Positions 34,701 to 40,991 of a stretch of DNA of 64,000 nt are shown here, one piece after another. Where the stretch lies: positions 124,001 to 188,000 of the forward strand of contig NZ_JACIHE010000003.1 in the NCBI RefSeq assembly GCF_014198245.1, in the 5' to 3' direction. The notes beneath the pieces are model-generated. The model made no database searches. It saw only the letters and a list, made by a program, of their open reading frames with translations, and was not told where the DNA came from. Source of the DNA: Bradyrhizobium sp. cir1 (GTDB lineage: Bacteria; Pseudomonadota; Alphaproteobacteria; Rhizobiales; Xanthobacteraceae). A program made the position numbers and the translations under genes. The number at the start of each line of letters is the position of its first letter. Position 1 is the stretch's first letter.

Positions 34701-35020
34701 CGCGCAAAATAGATGTTGGTTCGGTCGGCAAAGACTGCTGTGATCTGCGCAAAGCCGTTGCGCGAGAAGGACCGTGTCGACTCCAGGCCTGGCATGCCCG
34801 CGAGCGCCGTTTCGAGCGCGACGGTGACCTGCTTCTCGATTTCGACGGGCGTGAGAGCCGGCGCGGTCGCGTTGATCTGGACCTGGACGTTGGTGACGTC
34901 AGGCACCGCGTCGATGGGAAGACGCGTCAGCGACCAGAATCCGGTCGCTGCCAGGACGAGAGTCACCAGCAGAACCAGCCACCGCCGCCGGACGGAGAAT
35001 TCGACGATCCGTTCGATCAT
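31772..35020 (-). CDS. HME-type RND heavy-metal efflux pump (CzcA/CusA family)
   Basis: A 1082-residue RND pump, inner-membrane proton antiporter part of a tripartite heavy-metal exporter. It has the standard 12 helices with two large periplasmic loops. The first helix follows MIERIVEFSVRRRWLVLLVT, and helix 4 carries LGALDFGLIVDGAVIIAENS. That is the DFG-x3-DGA-type proton-relay signature of the divalent-cation HME groups, not the AIG-x3-DAA type of Cu(I)/Ag(I) pumps. The second half ends near VVLPALYARFAVPHRPT. It overlaps no neighbour and lies 3 nt after the adaptor gene. No outer-membrane factor gene is in the cluster. The pump is likely for Co/Zn/Cd/Ni (inference). Confidence 0.95.
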   Translation of the reverse strand: MIERIVEFSVRRRWLVLLVTLVLAATGFWSLTRLPIDAVPDVTNVQVQINATAPALTPVEIEKQVTVALETALAGMPGLESTRSFSRNGFAQITAVFADRTNIYFARQLVTERLNEAKGSLPPGVDVRMGPVSTGLGEIYWWAVEYEKPGASAPVRDGQPGWQSDGSYLTPEGERLTDDFQRTVYLRTVQDWIVRPQMKTVPGVAGADAIGGFVKQFQVQPDPARLVAYGLSFKQVVGAIEANNTTRGANYIEQNGEGLVVRAAGRVETLEDIEQIVVTTRGGVPVRIMDLADVSIGKELRTGSASVDGREVVLGTALMLIGGNSRTVAAAADAKIKDISKTLPPGIYARTVLNRTQLVDATIHTVAKNLAEGALLVVAVLFLLLGNFRAALVTACVIPITMLITATGMLQGHLSANLMSLGALDFGLIVDGAVIIAENSLRHLAERQRELGRVLSLDERLDTVKLSTSEMIRPSVYGQIIIILVYTPLLTFTGIEGKTFEPMALTVMIALAVAFVISLTFVPAAVAISIGGLVNERENILVRTMKRWYAPLLSGAIVRPLPVVAAATLLFVGAVFVFMRLGQEFTPTLDEKNIVMEVKRVPSTALAQSQAMQLLIERQISGLPEVAFVFSRTGTPDLAADPMPPNASDTYIIVKPQDEWPDPSMTKEDLIKKIEAESGKLPGNKLGFSQPIEMRFNELIAGVREDLAVKVFGDDFAQMQRTAGRIADVIRKIDGAGNVKVEETSGLPFLEIRIDKAEIARRGLSLAAVQDLMQTAIGGTDAGLVFEGDRRFKIVVRLADAQRNDIPTLEELPVPLPRANPDAPAASIPLRTIASFEQTTGYNQISRENGKRRVVATAEVRGRDIGSLVAEAQTKVTEQVKLAPGSYLAWGGQFENFAVARQRLVFVVPAVFALIYLLLLGALGSARDALLVFSAVPLALTGGIAALWLRGMPFSISAAVGFIALSGVAVLNGLVMLTQIRKLIAEGMEPKRAIGEGALTRFRPVAMTALVASLGFVPMALATGTGAEVQKPLATVVIGGLLTATLLTLVVLPALYARFAVPHRPTRRSDAPRALVHDRAAE

Positions 35021-35023
35021 CGC

Positions 35024-36196
35024 TCAGTCCTCGTCGCCGGGCTTGGAGAGCTCGGCCTTGAGTGAAAAGGTATTCGAGCTGGCGACTGTCTCGCCGGGGG
35101 AGACGCCCGAGACGATCTCGACGATGGTGCCGTCGCGTCGTCCCAGCACGACGTCGCGCTTTTCGAAGCCCTCCTTGGTTCGCACGAAGACGGCCTTGCG
35201 GCCATCCACCGTCTGGACGGCGGAGAACGGAACGGCGACGGTCACGTCGCGGCGTTCGACTGCGATACCCGCAGTCACGAACGAGCCCGGCCGCCAGCGG
35301 CCATCGGCGTTTCCGAGCGAGGCCACCACGCGGGCCGCGCGCGTCTCCTTGTCGAGGAGGGGGCTGACGAAGACGATCTTGCCGGAGCCGGTTTCCGTCA
35401 TGCCGCGCAGCGCGATCTCGACCGGCTGGCCTTCCTTCACCAGCGGCAAATCGGTCGAGGAAACTGCCAACTCGACCCAGACGCGGCTCAGGTCGACGAT
35501 GACGAACAGCTCCGTTTCAAGACTGTCCCGGCCCACTGCGGTGCCGGCTTCGACCTTGCGTTCGGCGATACGCCCGGAGATCGGCGCCCGGATGTTCTGA
35601 CTGCGCAGCGTGCCGTCGGGTGCCTGCGGCAAGCCTGCGATCTCCGTGTCGGTCACGCCAAGCGCCATCAGCTTCTGGCGCGCGATGCCGAACCGCATCT
35701 CGGATTGCGCCGCCGCGTTGCGCGATTTGATGTATTGCTGCTCGGGGACTGCGCGACCTTCCCACAGCGACTTGTCGCGCGCCGTCAGTTCCTGCTGCAA
35801 CTCGTTGGAAAGTTTTGCCGAGAGATATTCACTCTTGGCGTCGGCGACCTCGCGGCTCTCCAGAACAGCCAAGACTTCGTCCTTGGCGACGTCGTCGCCG
35901 ATGTTCTTGCGCAGTTCGGCGACGGTGCCGGAGAGCTTGACCGAGACATGGGCGACCCGCCCCGCATCGGGAACGATGGTGCCGGGCACCATCAGCCGCC
36001 GCGCGATCGCAGCGGAACCTGCCTCGCGCAGCTCGATTTCGGCGAGCTTGATGCGTGCGTCGTCCATGACGATCACGGCCGGCTTTCCGCCGTCCGGCTT
36101 GGCGGGCGCGGATTGCGCGAACGCCTGCGAGTCGAAGCCGATGACGGCGAGCAAGACCGACAGTATCGCCGCGGCCGAGCGGTTGGCCGAAAACAT
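35024..36196 (-). CDS. RND efflux periplasmic adaptor (CzcB/CusB family)
   Basis: A 390-residue membrane-fusion protein. The signal sequence (SAAAILSVLLAVIGFDSQAF) is followed by the lipoyl/barrel-sandwich elements GRVAHVSVKLSGTVAELRKN and IRAPISGRIAERKVEAGTAV. A helical hairpin (DAKSEYLSAKLSNELQQELT) lies between them, and the beta-barrel VWVELAVSSTDLPLVKEGQP follows. The start ATG gives MFSANRSAAAIL. A longer frame begins 93 nt upstream and would overlap the repressor gene. It lies 3 nt before the pump and 13 nt after the repressor, so all three are one operon. Confidence 0.93.
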   Translation of the reverse strand: MFSANRSAAAILSVLLAVIGFDSQAFAQSAPAKPDGGKPAVIVMDDARIKLAEIELREAGSAAIARRLMVPGTIVPDAGRVAHVSVKLSGTVAELRKNIGDDVAKDEVLAVLESREVADAKSEYLSAKLSNELQQELTARDKSLWEGRAVPEQQYIKSRNAAAQSEMRFGIARQKLMALGVTDTEIAGLPQAPDGTLRSQNIRAPISGRIAERKVEAGTAVGRDSLETELFVIVDLSRVWVELAVSSTDLPLVKEGQPVEIALRGMTETGSGKIVFVSPLLDKETRAARVVASLGNADGRWRPGSFVTAGIAVERRDVTVAVPFSAVQTVDGRKAVFVRTKEGFEKRDVVLGRRDGTIVEIVSGVSPGETVASSNTFSLKAELSKPGDED

Positions 36197-36209
36197 CGAA
36201 AACTCCGCG

Positions 36210-36488
36210 TTACAGATATCGCGAGATCGCCTTGAACTCGGCGAGCACGTTCTTGGGCGATTTGCCGGAACCGCCATTGGCGGCTGCATCGAGGCAGTGG
36301 TCGACGTGATCGTGGATCAGGGCTTTCTTGGCCTCGGAGATCGCCTTCTCGACGGCGTGGAGTTGCTGCGCAAGATCCAGGCATGAGCGGCCGTCGTCGA
36401 ACATGCCGATGACCCTGCGCAGATGTCCCTCGGCGCGTTTGAGGCGCTTGATGACGTCCGGGTGACTTTCGTGGACGTGTTTCGTCAT
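36210..36488 (-). CDS. CsoR/RcnR-type metal-sensing repressor (DUF156)
   Basis: A 92-residue all-helical metal sensor beginning MTKHVHESHPDVIKRLKRAE. With this start the ligand positions are Cys36 (RSCLDLAQQL), His61 and Cys65 (HDHVDHCLDA). That is the C-H-C set of CsoR copper sensors, and with the N-terminal His4/His6/His9 it also fits the H-C-H-C set of nickel sensor InrS. His64 is extra. Loss of DNA binding on metal uptake would derepress the pump. A perfect 8-bp inverted repeat (36496-36516) sits just upstream of its ATG. First gene of the repressor-adaptor-pump operon. Confidence 0.92.
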   Translation of the reverse strand: MTKHVHESHPDVIKRLKRAEGHLRRVIGMFDDGRSCLDLAQQLHAVEKAISEAKKALIHDHVDHCLDAAANGGSGKSPKNVLAEFKAISRYL

Positions 36489-36495
36489 GATGATC

Positions 36496-36516
36496 CTATC
36501 CCCCGGGAGGGGATAG
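36496..36516. promoter_or_regulatory. Candidate CsoR/RcnR-family operator
   Basis: CTATCCCC-CGGGA-GGGGATAG is a perfect 8-bp inverted repeat with a 5-nt spacer. CsoR/RcnR proteins recognise C- or G-tracts flanked by AT-containing inverted ends, which this matches. It ends 7 nt upstream of the repressor's ATG, overlapping the ribosome-binding region, so it can autoregulate the whole metal operon. Confidence 0.7.
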
Positions 36517-36527
36517 CCCATAAGGGC

Positions 36528-36910
36528 CGTGACGCCAAGTCTCGTGCGGGTCAAGATTGTCGCAGCGCGGCAAGGCGGCGTCGCTCTGTCGGTTGGGAGC
36601 CTGGCCGCCGGAGCTCGCCCTCTCGGACCGCAGGGCGGCATCGTGCCTTGTCCCGAGCAGGCATGGCTTGACAGTCCTGGCATCAAGGTTTCTATTCGCT
36701 GCGACGGGGGCAATGCGATCTCCCCGTGAGGCGACATGCCCAAGAATCGCGTCCTGATCACCAAGGGCGCAGCATGTCATCGTATCCGATCTCATCCAAC
36801 GAATTGTCTCAGTTGTCGTGCACGGCGGCCACGCCGACGCGCGTCAATACGCAAGCCGATCTCGTCGCTGGTCGGCGTCAGCGCCTGCTTGATTGCGAAA
36901 TGGTCGGAAA
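36528..36910. other. Non-coding accessory DNA with dispersed repeat
   Basis: A 383-nt stretch between the repressor and the secreted-protein cluster. It contains the second copy of the type F repeat (36714-36806). The rest has frames with no ribosome-binding site or recognisable product, and the composition fits decayed DNA. No promoter motif was convincing except generic AT-richness just before 36911. Confidence 0.5.
36714..36806. repeat. Dispersed repeat (type F), copy 2
   Basis: The first 46 nt are identical to 23527-23572, and the following GCATGTCATC and TCATCCAACG are shared with small gaps. It sits beside accessory genes here, and beside the truncated LysR gene in the other copy, so both may mark rearrangement points. 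Confidence 0.75.
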
Positions 36911-37279
36911 ATGAAACATTCCGCTGTCATCGCATGCATCATCCTCTTGGTTGCGCCCGGGTTGGCTGCACATGCCAACGAGCAGTTCACACAGCTCGAC
37001 GGCAAGCAGATCCGGGCGCGAATTGTCGGCAAGGATATTACCGACGGGCCGCACTGGTCGATGTACCTGCGCCCGGACGGCGCGCTTGTCAGCTCCGAAG
37101 CGGGAAGTTCCTGGACCGGCAGCTGGACAATACGCAATGACAAGCTGTGTATGTCGAGTCCGGGAAGTGCGTCGCTCGAATGCAACGAGGTCTGGATGTC
37201 CGGTGCGAACGTCCGGATGCGTGCGAACAAGGATCAGAAGGCGCTGGAAGCGATTGTCGCGGTGCATCGCAGCAACTGA
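36911..37279 (+). CDS. Small secreted protein, unknown function
   Basis: A 122-residue exported protein. The signal peptide (SAVIACIILLVAPGLAAHAN, cut near residue 22) leads to a compact domain: LDGKQIRARIVGKDITDG, HWSMYLRPDGALVSSEAGSS, WTGSWTIRNDKLCMSSPGSA. The last part has the paired cysteines of DKLCM and SLECNEVW. I do not recognise a named family. A decayed paralogue of this domain lies 300 nt downstream (37586-37959), sharing the PDG-L, G-W-N-D-LC pattern. Start codon is ATG at 36911; an upstream start at 36893 is possible. Confidence 0.7.
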   Translation: MKHSAVIACIILLVAPGLAAHANEQFTQLDGKQIRARIVGKDITDGPHWSMYLRPDGALVSSEAGSSWTGSWTIRNDKLCMSSPGSASLECNEVWMSGANVRMRANKDQKALEAIVAVHRSN

Positions 37280-37394
37280 GCGTGCACGTTCGGGGAGCAG
37301 AAGCAATTAGGTCTGGGCGGTTTCGCGCTCGCCATCGGTGCTCTGGAGGCCAGCAACGATCTAATGCCGATGCAATGGATAAACGGAGGAAAAA

Positions 37395-37580
37395 GTGAAC
37401 GCCATGAGAAGCTCAGCAATTGGACTGCTGGTGTTGGCCGGTTTGCTCGCGAGCGGACAAGCGGCCGAAGCACAGACCTGCAAGCTCTGCACCGAGCAGC
37501 GCGCGGCGTGTATGAAGAACTATGCGGGACCAGCTTGCAAGACCGAGTATCAGATGTGTCGCAAGTCCTGCAAGAAGTGA
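37395..37580 (+). CDS. Small Cys-rich secreted peptide
   Basis: A 61-residue exported protein with a GTG start and a very strong Shine-Dalgarno (GGAGGAAAAA). The signal peptide AIGLLVLAGLLASGQAAEAQ ends near residue 27. The mature 34 residues have six cysteines in the order C-x2-C-x6-C-x8-C-x6-C-x3-C and are basic. The pattern suggests three disulfides or metal binding in the periplasm. I recall similar small Cys-rich exported proteins in Bradyrhizobium, but no function is known. Located between the secreted protein and its decayed paralogue. Confidence 0.75.
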   Translation: MNAMRSSAIGLLVLAGLLASGQAAEAQTCKLCTEQRAACMKNYAGPACKTEYQMCRKSCKK

Positions 37581-37585
37581 GGGCA

Positions 37586-37959
37586 ATGGCGTCCGGAAGC
37601 CTGCGACCGACGTGCTTCGTCGCGGCTCTCGCGGTCGGCGTGGGCGGCCTGATTCCCTTCCATGCAGGTTCTGCCGCAGCTATGAGCCGGACGGCACGTT
37701 GCGAAGCTACGCGATGGGAGTGAAGAAGATCGGAACATGGCGCGTGGACAATGACGAGCTATGCCTCGATCTTGGGGAGACGGATGATGGCTGCTATCGG
37801 GTCACGCCGAGCGATGAACGGATCGAATTGACGCCAATGGGTCTCGGAGGCGCGCTCGATGGCGTCTTGCAGCCGGCATATCGCGCTATGGGAGGTAGCT
37901 GGAAGATGCACCGTAAGGTGTTTCCATTGATTGAATGTCTGACGTTGGGACAGCCGACG
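37586..37959 (+). pseudogene. Decayed paralogue of the secreted protein at 36911
   Basis: A signal peptide (SLRPTCFVAALAVGVGGLIP then FHAGSAAA) starts at the ATG at 37586, but the frame ends at a stop after 46 codons. In the +1-shifted frame, immediately after the signal region, comes SYEPDGTLRSYAMGVKKIGT, WRVDNDELCLDLGETDDGCY and IELTPMG. This matches the C-terminal half of the 36911 product (PDG-L, G-W-N-D-LC, then a second cysteine). About 30 residues of the mature N-terminus are missing, and a frame change is needed. So this looks like a tandem copy broken by a deletion. The shifted frame has no stop before the next gene. Confidence 0.65.
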
Positions 37960-38646
37960 ATGTGCGCCGCTTTGGCCTTTCCGTCGCGGCCGTCTGCACG
38001 GGCCAGTCTCGTCCTGGCGCCTATGCTGGCTTTGTTAATGGGAGGGAACGCCATGGCCGCGACCCTGAATTTTGACAACGCTCCTGCTGGAACAGCGCCG
38101 GCAGGGTGGACTCTCACGATGACCGGCAAGGGCGAACCGAAATGGACCGTCGAGGCGGAGCCCACAGCGCCGAGCAAGCCGAACGTCCTCAAGCAATCCG
38201 GACGCGCGACTTTTCCCGTCGCCATCAAAAGCGATACCAGCATCAAGGACGGCTTCGTTGAGGTGAAATTCAAGGCGGTCGCCGGATCGCAGGATCGTGC
38301 CGCAGGACTCATCTGGCGCGCGAAAGACGCGGGCAATTACTACGTCGTCCGGGCCAACGCCCTGGAGGACAATGTCGTGCTCTACAAGACGATCAACGGC
38401 ATTCGGACGCCGCTGGACATCGTGGGGCGCAGAGGTGGCTATGGTGTCAGCACGCCGGTGCCGTCCGGACGATGGCACGTGCTGCGTTGCGACTTCACGG
38501 GAAGTCGGTTCAAGGTGACGTATGATGGGCAGCCGTTGTTTGAGGTGGAGGACACGACGATTGCGCAGGCGGGAATGATTGGCCTGTGGACCAAGGCAGA
38601 CAGTGTGACCATGTTCGATGATCTGACATATGGTGAGACCAAATAG
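37960..38646 (+). CDS. Secreted LamG/DUF1080-like domain protein
   Basis: A 228-residue exported protein. The signal peptide (ASLVLAPMLALLMGGNAMAA) is followed by a concanavalin-like jelly-roll domain: TLNFDNAPAGTAPAGWTLTM, FVEVKFKAVAGSQDRAAGLI then WRAKDAGNYYVVRANALEDN, and at the end WHVLRCDFTGSRFKVTYDGQ, TKADSVTMFDDLTYGE. This is the pattern of 3-keto-disaccharide hydrolase/DUF1080-like or laminin-G-type carbohydrate-binding domains; catalytic residues cannot be assigned. I took the ATG that gives the signal peptide. The frame is open to 37522 because of the decayed paralogue upstream, so a fused reading is not supported. Confidence 0.72.
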   Translation: MCAALAFPSRPSARASLVLAPMLALLMGGNAMAATLNFDNAPAGTAPAGWTLTMTGKGEPKWTVEAEPTAPSKPNVLKQSGRATFPVAIKSDTSIKDGFVEVKFKAVAGSQDRAAGLIWRAKDAGNYYVVRANALEDNVVLYKTINGIRTPLDIVGRRGGYGVSTPVPSGRWHVLRCDFTGSRFKVTYDGQPLFEVEDTTIAQAGMIGLWTKADSVTMFDDLTYGETK

Positions 38647-38670
38647 AAGTTTGGTCCACCTCTGTCGGAG

Positions 38671-38874
38671 ATGACCATGAGCTTTCGACGTCTGTCGGTC
38701 GCGACGATTGTGCTGGTTGCGTTTGTCGGTCCAATGCGGGCGGAAGAATCCCTCATCGCCTACAAGTCGCTTAGTCCGGAACTGGCGCTTGATCTGGCGC
38801 GCGCAGCATTGGCTAGCTGTCGCAGCCATGGGTACCAGGTCGCAGTTGCCGTTATCGATCGCTTCGGCGCGTAG
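38671..38874 (+). pseudogene. Truncated GlcG/HbpS-like (DUF336) secreted protein
   Basis: The 67 residues have a signal peptide (LSVATIVLVAFVGPMRAEES) and then LIAYKSLSPELALDLARAAL, ASCRSHGYQVAVAVIDRFGA. This is the first third of a GlcG/HbpS (DUF336) domain, which normally continues for about 90 more residues with the PxxxxRD segment. A TAG ends the frame, and the downstream bases show no family sequence in any frame. So it is a 3'-truncated remnant, though a short peptide could still be made. A CGGAG ribosome-binding site is present. Confidence 0.72.
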
Positions 38875-38954
38875 CCAGATCATCCATCAAGTCGAAGCAC
38901 GTCCGGTCTCGGCCTCCGGCCTCGTGGGCGCTTCGCAGACCATGCTCCCATATG

Positions 38955-38988
38955 AAAACACCCGCGACGGACGGCTCCGCGCGGGTGT
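38955..38988 (-). terminator. Rho-independent terminator, minus strand
   Basis: On the minus strand a perfect 9-bp stem ACACCCGCG/CGCGGGTGT is followed by TTTT. It is about 180 nt beyond the stop of the His-rich gene at 39166-39414 and has the correct orientation for it. Confidence 0.6.
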
Positions 38989-39016
38989 GACGAACTCTCG
39001 ATGATGCCAGTATGCC

Positions 39017-39040
39017 GGTGTTTTGCCCGACGAGTCAAAC
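39017..39040. repeat. GCCCG-N-CG-N-GCAAAACAC repeat fragment (type G), copy 1
   Basis: GTGTTTTGCCCGACGAGTCA: its reverse complement contains CGTCGGGCAAAACAC, shared with the site at 61731-61760. Lies near the terminator at 38955-38988 and beyond the His-rich gene. Confidence 0.5.
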
Positions 39041-39165
39041 GTGCTCTTAGGTTGCCAATAGAGCGGCATGCATGATGGTTCGCGGATCGGTGAACGGTGA
39101 CGTTCAAACGTCCAACGTTTGCCCGGGACAAGCCCGAGCGTACGTTGAGACTGCAATTCGCAGAA

Positions 39166-39414
39166 CTACTGTCGTGCCGCGCCGCTGGCTCCGGGGATTT
39201 GTCCCCCGAACTTTGACGGGCCGGTGCCGCTGACGCTCGTCGGCCCGCCGGCCGTCCCATTCGGGTCGGTCCTGGCCGCGGTCCGGCCGGGGCCGTGCAT
39301 CATGTTCATTGAATTGAACCAGCCGTGATGGTGATGGCGTTTGGCGCTGTGGGCCGAGGCATAGCCGGTCGAGCAGGCCAGTAAGATCGCTAAAGCAAGC
39401 GTTGCCGTTTTCAT
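39166..39414 (-). CDS. Small His-rich secreted protein
   Basis: An 82-residue exported protein. The signal peptide LALAILLACSTGYASA is followed by the metal-binding-like cluster HSAKRHHHHGWFNSMNMMHG, and then a glycine-, threonine- and serine-rich low-complexity tail ending GASGAARQ. GGAGAGGAAACC precedes the ATG. Four consecutive histidines plus nearby His and Met residues suggest transition-metal binding, not proven. It is about 3 kb from the metal-efflux operon. A terminator candidate is at 38955-38988. Confidence 0.7.
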   Translation of the reverse strand: MKTATLALAILLACSTGYASAHSAKRHHHHGWFNSMNMMHGPGRTAARTDPNGTAGGPTSVSGTGPSKFGGQIPGASGAARQ

Positions 39415-39457
39415 CTTGGTTTCCTCTCCAGTTGAGGAAACGGCATGGGCAAGCGAC

Positions 39458-39742
39458 TTGTTCCAAGGCTGGAGCCGCGCCGCTTTCGCCAAAAGAATCT
39501 GCACCATCCCTTATCCACACCCACGACACGAGATCGACTGCAACAGGTGCAAGACGCGCGCGAGCCTGCCGCTCGATGCGATCCGCCGGCCGCGGGATAC
39601 GCCGATCTGGAAACTGGAAGCGTCTCTCAAGTGCCGGTCATGCCGAAAGGGACGTTCCGCGCCGCCTGCCCACATGATCAAGCTGACGACCGCGCAAAGC
39701 ATCACGCCCTACAAACGGGTGCACCCGACCGAAGAGAGATAG
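39458..39742 (+). CDS. Small zinc-ribbon-like protein, start uncertain
   Basis: The reliable part is IDCNRCKTRASLPLDAIRRP, RDTPIWKLEASLKCRSCRKG and HMIKLTTAQSITPY. Paired cysteines C-x2-C and C-x2-C, 24 residues apart, suggest a zinc ribbon. I recall similar short proteins, with the same SLPLDAIRRPRDTPIWKLEA core, as common in Bradyrhizobium; function unknown. A TTG at 39458 is the most likely start of the family-like region; the frame is open to 39416. It diverges from the His-rich gene. Confidence 0.6.
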   Translation: MFQGWSRAAFAKRICTIPYPHPRHEIDCNRCKTRASLPLDAIRRPRDTPIWKLEASLKCRSCRKGRSAPPAHMIKLTTAQSITPYKRVHPTEER

Positions 39743-39822
39743 CCCAATGATTCCAATGCCCCGGCTACTGTGCATGGGGTTGTTTTCGAACTTCTTGTTT
39801 GAGCTGGTCGAAACGGCCGTAC

Positions 39823-40407
39823 TCACCGCCGTCCGCGCGGCGCCTCGGCCTTGGCCGGCTGCTCGGTCTGAGGCCCGCAGCTCGCAGCGGCGAGCGTCGC
39901 CTGCGCTTGCGGCATCAGGCCGGGCTCGGCGGCGAGTGCCTTCATCACGATCAGGCCGGTGGTGCTCGGGGAATCGATGATCAGGCGGTCGGCGGCGGTG
40001 ACCTCTTCGTCCTCCGGCAGCTCGTCGTGCTGGGCTTCCGTCATCAGATCGAGCTCGATCACCTTCTTGCCGGCCGAGCGGTCGTTGATGGCGTAATAGG
40101 CGATCTCGTTGCGGGTGTAGAACGACACCGAGGTGTAGGCCTGGCTCACCGGCACGGTCAGCTTGATCGGGCCGCCCGAGAGGTCGTAGCGGCAGATCGC
40201 GAGCGCAAAGGCCGGATCCATGAACGGCATCGGTGAGGTCTGCGGATCGGCGAGGGGCAGCTGCGTCACGCCGTTGAGCTTGGTCATCGGCGTCAGCCGC
40301 GAATAGGCGTCCTGCGTCGCGATCCGCGGCAGCGCCAGCACGCTGACGAGATGGACCACGAGGCCCAGCACCACGCCGGCAACGATGGTGAAGGCGAGGC
40401 GGATCAT
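39823..40407 (-). CDS. DUF1254 domain membrane-anchored protein
   Basis: A 194-residue protein with one N-terminal helix (LAFTIVAGVVLGLVVHLVSV) and the DUF1254 domain. Landmarks are MTKLNGVTQLPLADPQTSPM, PFMDPAFALAICRYDLSGGP and AYTSVSFYTRNEIAYYAIND. DUF1254/DUF1214 pairs are found in envelope and lipid-related loci, and their activity is not established. Its ATG overlaps the stop of the DUF1214 gene by 4 nt, so both are translated together. Shorter than many fused DUF1254-DUF1214 proteins: here the two halves are separate genes. Confidence 0.88.
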   Translation of the reverse strand: MIRLAFTIVAGVVLGLVVHLVSVLALPRIATQDAYSRLTPMTKLNGVTQLPLADPQTSPMPFMDPAFALAICRYDLSGGPIKLTVPVSQAYTSVSFYTRNEIAYYAINDRSAGKKVIELDLMTEAQHDELPEDEEVTAADRLIIDSPSTTGLIVMKALAAEPGLMPQAQATLAAASCGPQTEQPAKAEAPRGRR

Positions 40408-40982
40408 GAGCAGCCCACCGTCGAGATGGTGGGCATCGGCGCGTCGCGCTGCGTGCGCGTGGCAACGCCGACAGGGGTGTCGTAGAGGCGCAGCATCAGC
40501 GCGTAGCGCTCGATACCGCCGGTCGGCAGCCAGTTGCCGGCGCGCGAGCGCGAGGCGATGCGGATCTCGAACGTGCCGTCGGAGGACCGCACGATCTCCT
40601 GGCTGGTGAAGCCGTAGCGTTGCAGCGAGTTGGCGACGAGGTGGCCCTTGCGGTCGTAAAGCGTCAGCGTCCAGAACCGCGCCGGCGGCGTCACGCCGGA
40701 GACGACGACGTCGCAGCGGCCGTCGAGCGCCTTCTTCTTGTCGTCGGCGGTCGCGGTGAAGGCGACGCCGTCGCCGGTGCCGATCGGCAGCTCGCCGTTG
40801 CGCACGATGGTGGCGCGCGAATAGGGATCGACGTCGGCGGTGCCGGTGCGCGGGCGCGCGGTCCAGGCGCCGATGGTCAGCGCGCCGATTTCGGTGCCGC
40901 GCGTCGTCGTCATCCAGGTGGCGCCGACGCCGACCACGGTCGCGAGCAGAAGGGCAGTCAATGTGATCAGGATCAGCCGCAC
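40404..40982 (-). CDS. DUF1214 domain membrane-anchored protein
   Basis: A 192-residue protein with an N-terminal helix (LILITLTALLLATVVGVGAT) and a DUF1214 domain. Typical stretches are RTGTADVDPYSRATIVRNGE, FTATADDKKKALDGRCDVVV and ARFWTLTLYDRKGHLVANSL. The C-terminus (LPTGGIERYALMLRLYDTPV) is the usual family end. It lies 9 nt after the PBP1A stop and overlaps DUF1254 by 4 nt, so the three genes form one operon. Function unknown; the company of a peptidoglycan synthase suggests the envelope. Confidence 0.88.
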   Translation of the reverse strand: MRLILITLTALLLATVVGVGATWMTTTRGTEIGALTIGAWTARPRTGTADVDPYSRATIVRNGELPIGTGDGVAFTATADDKKKALDGRCDVVVSGVTPPARFWTLTLYDRKGHLVANSLQRYGFTSQEIVRSSDGTFEIRIASRSRAGNWLPTGGIERYALMLRLYDTPVGVATRTQRDAPMPTISTVGCS

Positions 40983-40991
40983 GGGTTTCGA

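Noticed and set aside
37522..38646. A single 374-residue gene including the LamG-like domain
   Set aside because: The upstream half is a decayed paralogue in the same frame by chance; the LamG-like domain has its own signal peptide starting at 37960.
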